Origin: Bacteroidales bacterium UBA1628
Lineage (GTDB): Bacteria; Bacteroidota; Bacteroidia; Bacteroidales; UBA932
NCBI GenBank assembly: GCA_002321335.1
Contig: DCMG01000082.1
Coordinates: 28,305 to 37,005 of the forward strand
Direction: 5' to 3'
DNA length: 8,701 bases
Of the stretch, positions 5,716-8,701 are shown piece by piece. Each line of letters opens with the position of its first letter. Within the stretch, counting starts at the first letter, position 1. The position numbers were made by a program, and so were the translations under genes. Below the pieces are notes generated by a model. The model saw only the letters and a list, made by a program, of their open reading frames with translations, searched no databases and had not been told where the DNA came from.

Positions 5716-5788
5716 GCTTTGCTAGCTCAGTTGGTAGAGCAACTGACTCTTAATCAGTGGGTCTAGGGTTCGAGTCCCTAGCAGAGCA
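5716..5788 (+). tRNA. tRNA-Lys (anticodon CTT)
   Basis: Cloverleaf of 73 nt. The acceptor is GCTTTGC/GCAGAGC with one T-G pair and discriminator A. The D arm is GCTC-AGTTGGTA-GAGC. The anticodon arm is ACTGA-CTCTTAA-TCAGT, giving anticodon CTT for AAG codons. The variable loop is GGGTC. The T arm is TAGGG-TTCGAGT-CCCTA. CCA is not encoded. It shares a transcript with the upstream TTT isoacceptor, and a terminator hairpin starts 3 bp after its end. Confidence 0.97.
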
Positions 5789-5790
5789 CG

Positions 5791-5822
5791 AAAAGGCTTC
5801 GGACATTGTCTGAAGCCTTTTT
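5791..5822 (+). terminator. Rho-independent terminator of the tRNA-Lys pair
   Basis: A 10-bp stem AAAAGGCTTC (5791-5800) / GAAGCCTTTT (5812-5821) extends inward through a G-T pair and GAC/GTC, with an ATT loop, and ends in five T residues. It ends only about 15 bp before the next start codon. Confidence 0.9.
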
Positions 5823-5837
5823 CGTTATTGATGAATA

Positions 5838-6374
5838 ATGGACAGATTTGAAAAATACGAGAGTGATCTGGTCGATAGACTCGTAGAGTTGTGCACTGCC
5901 AGAGGCCTTATGGACGGGATGCTGCTGAGCAGTCCTGACATCACGGCCAGATGGGAACCTATCGCTTTGGATTATTCAGGTGATGCGGTCAGGGAGTTCA
6001 ATGCCTATCCGGAGGTGGTGCTTGCTTGGACTGCTTACATCGGGATGGCGGTAGCGTGCTGGTGGGATAAGGACTGGGTGCGTTACAAGGACCAAGGATA
6101 TTCCTCACTTGTCGGCTCGAGAGGCTTTGATGATCTTGACGAGCATGTGACCAGAGATATTCTCAAGCACCCGCTCAATTCAAAGGATGCTGCGGACATT
6201 GCCGGAAATCTGGCATTTCTTGCCGGAGAAGCATATTCGTACATGATGCGCCAAGGGGTTGAGGCGCAGAGCGTTGACGCTTTTAATATATTCCGTCACA
6301 CGCTTTCCGCCATGTATCGCATAGGGGCAGCGTTGGAACTCAAGGCCTTGCGCTACAGGATGGAGAAGATATAG
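5838..6374 (+). CDS. Conserved-looking protein of unknown function, 178 aa
   Basis: I do not recognise this family. The product looks soluble and mostly helical: a charged N-terminus (MDRFEKYESDLVDRLVELC), a central hydrophobic, Trp-rich stretch AYIGMAVACWWDKDW (about residues 66-80), then SLVGSRGFDDLDEHVTRDIL and a helical C-terminus ending ALRYRMEKI. It has no signal peptide, zinc motif or nucleotide-binding loop. The hydrophobic segment is too short and polar-flanked for a confident membrane helix. Codon use matches the neighbours and the frame runs cleanly from ATG to stop. The Smr-domain gene begins 5 bp after its stop, so the two are almost certainly translationally coupled. The start lies just 15 bp after the tRNA-Lys terminator, with no room for a separate promoter, so expression by terminator readthrough is suspected. 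An ATG at 5831 is out of frame and ends at once. Confidence 0.75.
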   Translation: MDRFEKYESDLVDRLVELCTARGLMDGMLLSSPDITARWEPIALDYSGDAVREFNAYPEVVLAWTAYIGMAVACWWDKDWVRYKDQGYSSLVGSRGFDDLDEHVTRDILKHPLNSKDAADIAGNLAFLAGEAYSYMMRQGVEAQSVDAFNIFRHTLSAMYRIGAALELKALRYRMEKI

Positions 6375-6379
6375 AGATT

Positions 6380-7006
6380 ATGGCTAAGACATTTCACAGC
6401 CTGAAGGATCTTAAAGGGCTTATTCCTAAGAATGAACCGGTCAAGGCGGCCGTTCAGGCAAAAAAGCGTGAGAAACCGGTTGAGACAGCCAAGGCATATT
6501 CCGACCCCAAGGTTGGGGACAGGGTTGTTCTGATGGAATCAGATGCGCATGGGCGTATCCAACGGATTGACGGCAAGACCTATTTCGTCAAACTTGACGA
6601 CGGAATGGTCGTGAGGCTTGGCAAATGGGACTTTGCCGTGACTGATGACAAGGAGGAGGAGCGTCTTCGTAACTCTATTTTCACGAGACGCCGGCCGGAT
6701 TCTTTGGAGGAGCCGTCCAAGCCTCGTTACACCGATTATGGAGAAATCACAGTCGACCTTCACCTAGAGGCATTGGCGAGGGGACGCTCCATTCAGCCGG
6801 GGCAGGCACTCCAGTACCAGATTGATGCTTTCAAAACCGAACTCAAGAAATGTCTGCCGCACCGTGGGATGCGTGTCCGCTTCATAACAGGAGTCGGGGA
6901 CTATGTCCTGACCAATGCCATCCGTAAGGAACTTGACGAGGTCTATTCCTTGCGGTGCACATATACCGTCGGCACACCTGGCGTGACCGTCGTCACGGTA
7001 CGCTGA
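6380..7006 (+). CDS. Short Smr-domain protein with KOW/Tudor-like module (MutS2 C-terminus-like)
   Basis: The 208-residue product has three parts. A basic N-terminal tail (1-40) is followed by a small beta-barrel-like segment (43-87, VGDRVVLMESDAHGRI...VKLDDGMVVRL) resembling the KOW-like linker before Smr in MutS2. Residues about 120-208 form a Smr domain (DLHLEAL 126-132, QALQYQIDAFKTELKK, RVRFITGVGDYVLTNAIRKEL, GVTVVTVR). Smr domains bind and often nick RNA or DNA. Here the usual HGKGxGxLR loop reads TGVGDYVLTNAIR (170-182), so the conserved His, Lys and Arg of the loop are changed; binding without catalysis is possible. The layout resembles Bacteroidota DUF2027/Smr proteins but is shorter, and it has no MutS ATPase. 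The ATG lies 5 bp after the upstream stop, indicating coupling. It is convergent with the polyprenyl synthase gene (33 bp apart) without a clear terminator between. Confidence 0.86.
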   Translation: MAKTFHSLKDLKGLIPKNEPVKAAVQAKKREKPVETAKAYSDPKVGDRVVLMESDAHGRIQRIDGKTYFVKLDDGMVVRLGKWDFAVTDDKEEERLRNSIFTRRRPDSLEEPSKPRYTDYGEITVDLHLEALARGRSIQPGQALQYQIDAFKTELKKCLPHRGMRVRFITGVGDYVLTNAIRKELDEVYSLRCTYTVGTPGVTVVTVR

Positions 7007-7039
7007 CGAGGCAGCCGACGTATATATTGTTGACTTGGA

Positions 7040-8023
7040 CTATTTGGTGCGTCCGACCAGACGGTCTGCGAAATCGCGCAGTATCTCGGTTTTTTTGCCG
7101 CCGCAGATGCCGGAGACGCATCCAAGAGCCTTTTCTGTGAGTTCTACAATGGCTTTCTTGGCATCCTCACCGATGTTAAGGGTGTTGTAGATGGCTTTGA
7201 CTCTGCCGATTTTCCCGGCCTTTTCATCATCGCTTTCGGCTTTCATTGACATGGCTTCCTGAAGTTCTTTGCGGACAGTCTCGTCGGCCTTTTCAAAGGC
7301 CCTTACGGTCAGCCAGCTCTTCTTCTCGTTGAGGATGTCCCCTCCGATCGGTTTCCCGAAGACTTTCACGTCCCCATAGGCGTCCAGATAGTCGTCGGCC
7401 ACCTGGAAGGCGAGACCGAGGTTGTAGCCATAGTCGTAGAGGCAGTCACAATCGCTCTGTGGCGCTCCGGCTATAATGGCTCCCATCTTTGCGGCGCAGG
7501 CGATGAGCACGCTCGTCTTGAGACCGATCATATTCATGTAGTCTGCCATCGGAACCGTTGGTAGCTGTTCGAAATCCATATCGTGCTGCTGTCCCTCGCA
7601 CACCTCGGCGGCGGTTTTTGAGAACAGCCTCATGACATCTGTGACAATAGTCTGCGGCGCTTTCGCGATCCTGGCGTAGCTGTCGATGCACATCACGTCG
7701 CCGGAAAGGATAGCCGTGTCGGAATTCCATTTCTTCCAGACCGTGTCCACACCTCTGCGAAGCGGCGAACGATCCATGATGTCATCATGGATGAGTGTGA
7801 AACTGTGGAAAACCTCTATGCCCGCCGCCGGCTCCAGAATCTCCGGTGTGAGTTCATCCTTGTACAATGAATATGCTATGAGACATAGCGTAGGACGGAT
7901 TCGTTTTCCTCCGATCGCTATCATATACCTGAGCGGATCGTAAAGTCCCGAAGGCTCGTCCGTGAACCTGATTTCCTTGAAAAGATTCTTGACTGCGGCG
8001 TCAATGGTTTCCTGTGTCAGCAT
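7040..8023 (-). CDS. Short-chain polyprenyl diphosphate synthase (farnesyl/geranylgeranyl type)
   Basis: This trans-prenyltransferase condenses isopentenyl diphosphate with allylic diphosphates to make C15-C20 precursors of quinones and longer isoprenoids. The 327-residue product has GGKRIRP (38-44), the first Asp-rich motif DDIMD (80-84) followed by RSPLRRG, EGQQHDMDF (143-151), the Lys-Thr pair (169-170), and the second Asp-rich motif DDYLD (210-214). Both catalytic Asp motifs and flanking Arg/Lys residues are intact. The first motif has no two-residue insertion, and Phe75 lies five residues before it, a pattern that favours a geranylgeranyl (C20) product; this is inference. I chose the ATG at 8023 because homology starts here. 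The open frame extends to a TTG at 8173, but that would overlap the divergent transporter start and adds an unrelated Leu/Arg-rich tail. A degenerate -7-like TATATTTA lies at 8053-8046. Confidence 0.93.
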   Translation of the reverse strand: MLTQETIDAAVKNLFKEIRFTDEPSGLYDPLRYMIAIGGKRIRPTLCLIAYSLYKDELTPEILEPAAGIEVFHSFTLIHDDIMDRSPLRRGVDTVWKKWNSDTAILSGDVMCIDSYARIAKAPQTIVTDVMRLFSKTAAEVCEGQQHDMDFEQLPTVPMADYMNMIGLKTSVLIACAAKMGAIIAGAPQSDCDCLYDYGYNLGLAFQVADDYLDAYGDVKVFGKPIGGDILNEKKSWLTVRAFEKADETVRKELQEAMSMKAESDDEKAGKIGRVKAIYNTLNIGEDAKKAIVELTEKALGCVSGICGGKKTEILRDFADRLVGRTK

Positions 8024-8075
8024 TGTTTGTCGTTTTTTAAGAGCGTAAATATAGGAATTTTCACTGGAATATTTG

Positions 8076-8083
8076 TACCTTTG
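8076..8083 (+). promoter_or_regulatory. -7 promoter element for the transporter gene
   Basis: TACCTTTG matches TAnnTTTG and is identical to the tRNA-Lys -7 octamer. No TTTG is found 19-20 bp upstream, so the -33 part is weak or absent. The expected start near 8090 would begin the transcript almost at the first hairpin of the leader, giving a 5' UTR of about 70 nt. Confidence 0.6.
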
Positions 8084-8090
8084 CAGCCGC

Positions 8091-8160
8091 AAAAGGGTCC
8101 GGATCTCTGACAAAGGAACGGCCCTGTGTTCTTGAAACCACGTTAAAAACAAGAAAGACA
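8091..8160 (+). promoter_or_regulatory. 5' leader with two hairpins, second one over the translation start region
   Basis: Hairpin 1: AGGG-T-CCG (8094-8101, bulged T) pairs with CGG-CCCT (8119-8125). Hairpin 2: TTCTTG (8129-8134) pairs with CAAGAA (8150-8155), around a 15-nt A-rich loop, and covers the A-rich AAGAAAG that serves as the likely ribosome-binding region 5 bp before the ATG. The geometry would allow translational control of a queuosine-precursor transporter. It does not match the preQ1-I consensus as I know it, so no riboswitch class is assigned. Confidence 0.35.
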
Positions 8161-8701
8161 ATGTCAAATTCAACTAATCAACAGCGAGAGACGCTGTCTG
8201 TTACCTACGTTTGGATGTCAGTGACATTCTGCGTGTGTCTGGTAGTTTCCAACATCTTCATCCCACGGCTCTGGCAAGTCGGACCTCTTCCGGTGCAACT
8301 TACAGGTGCGGTTCTTCTGTTTCCGATTTCGTACATTCTGAACGATTGTCTTACAGAGGTTTATGGCTATAAAAAAGCCCGCCTGACAATCTGGATCGGT
8401 TTCGCGATGTGCCTCTTCGTGTCCATCGCCTCGTTCATTGTCACGAAGTTGCCCAAACCGATGTTCGAGGACAGCTACGCCGCCGCGGAGAGCTTCAACT
8501 CCCTGTTCGGACTTGTTCCGAGATCGATGATAGGCTCACTTCTAGCCTTTATCGCAGGCTCAACGGTCAATGCGTGGATAATGTCTAAGATGAAGGTGGC
8601 GACCAAAGGTAAAGGCTTTGGCTGGAGGGCCATCATCTCCACCATCGGGGGAGAGGCGACAGATTCCCTGATCTTTTTCCCGATAGCGTTCGGTGGCTTG
8701 C
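8161..8701 (+). CDS. yhhQ: Queuosine precursor transporter, YhhQ/VUT family (first 180 codons; 3' end outside window)
   Basis: YhhQ-family inner-membrane proteins import queuosine precursors such as preQ0/preQ1 for tRNA modification. The visible part has a short polar N-terminus and hydrophobic segments at about 14-33, 45-63, 72-95 and 120-141, with a further one starting near 155. Family motifs are CLVVSNIF (26-33), the acidic loop motif PISYILNDCLTEVYGYKKAR (55-74), and GGEATDSLIFFP (163-174). The family is about 220-240 residues, so 40-60 residues are missing past the window edge. The start at 8161 follows an A-rich RBS (AAGAAAG) and a TAnnTTTG promoter. The gene is divergent from the polyprenyl synthase, with 137 bp between starts. 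Confidence 0.9.
   Translation, partial: MSNSTNQQRETLSVTYVWMSVTFCVCLVVSNIFIPRLWQVGPLPVQLTGAVLLFPISYILNDCLTEVYGYKKARLTIWIGFAMCLFVSIASFIVTKLPKPMFEDSYAAAESFNSLFGLVPRSMIGSLLAFIAGSTVNAWIMSKMKVATKGKGFGWRAIISTIGGEATDSLIFFPIAFGGL

Noticed and set aside
8091..8160. preQ1-I riboswitch before yhhQ
   Set aside because: The expected short C-rich loop followed by the A-rich tail of the H-type pseudoknot could not be laid onto the sequence; only generic hairpins remain.
8024..8173. N-terminal extension of the polyprenyl synthase from TTG 8173
   Set aside because: The extra 50 residues are unlike the family, overlap the divergent transporter's start codon and leader, and leave no room for a promoter.
1..8701. 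CRISPR array, insertion sequence, prophage or integrative element
   Set aside because: No regularly spaced repeats, transposase, integrase or flanking target duplications were seen. The tRNA genes lack adjacent duplicated 3' ends that would mark an attachment site.

Overview
The window is bacterial chromosomal DNA of about 50% GC. It most likely comes from a member of the order Bacteroidales (phylum Bacteroidota), plausibly an uncultured gut lineage. The main evidence is the promoter grammar: several genes are preceded by TAnnTTTG (-7) elements, four of them with a TTTG (-33) element 19-20 bp upstream, which is the Bacteroidota sigma-ABfr pattern. Ribosome-binding sites are A-rich rather than Shine-Dalgarno-like. 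Family content agrees (stand-alone GMPP-type ManC, DUF2027-like Smr protein, type B L31).

Layout. 1-1429 (-) is the N-terminal 476 codons of the primosomal helicase PriA. It has a charged coiled-coil-like segment where a winged helix is expected, and a REP-like palindromic repeat translated in frame. 1493-1931 holds two convergent single-tRNA units, tRNA-Phe(GAA) on + and tRNA-Glu(CTC) on -, each with its own promoter and terminator. The two promoters share an identical 22-bp core in inverted orientation. 1932-2261 has no recognisable gene. 2262-2645 (-) is rpmE2 (ribosomal protein L31 type B) with promoter and terminator. 2719-3061 (-) is a GC-rich, hairpin-dense stretch closed by a perfect 12-bp inverted repeat, with a -7 element at its edge and a short U tract at its end. 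I interpret it as an unrecognised structured non-coding RNA of about 330 nt. 3221-5495 (+) holds a mannose-1-phosphate guanylyltransferase and a MurG-like GT-B glycosyltransferase. 5512-5822 (+) is a tRNA-Lys(TTT)/tRNA-Lys(CTT) tandem with promoter and terminator. Only 15 bp later begins a two-gene unit (5838-7006, +) of an unrecognised 178-aa protein and a short Smr-domain protein. 7040-8023 (-) is a short-chain polyprenyl diphosphate synthase, convergent with the Smr gene. 8161-8701 (+) is the start of a YhhQ-type queuosine-precursor transporter, with a two-hairpin leader.

Functional picture. Most of the window is housekeeping: replication restart, tRNAs, a ribosomal protein, isoprenoid synthesis, sugar-nucleotide supply and tRNA-modification precursor uptake. 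ManC and the glycosyltransferase probably serve surface glycan or glycoconjugate synthesis. The most unusual items are the structured RNA candidate and the architecture of PriA. No mobile element with a transposase, CRISPR array or defence system is visible.
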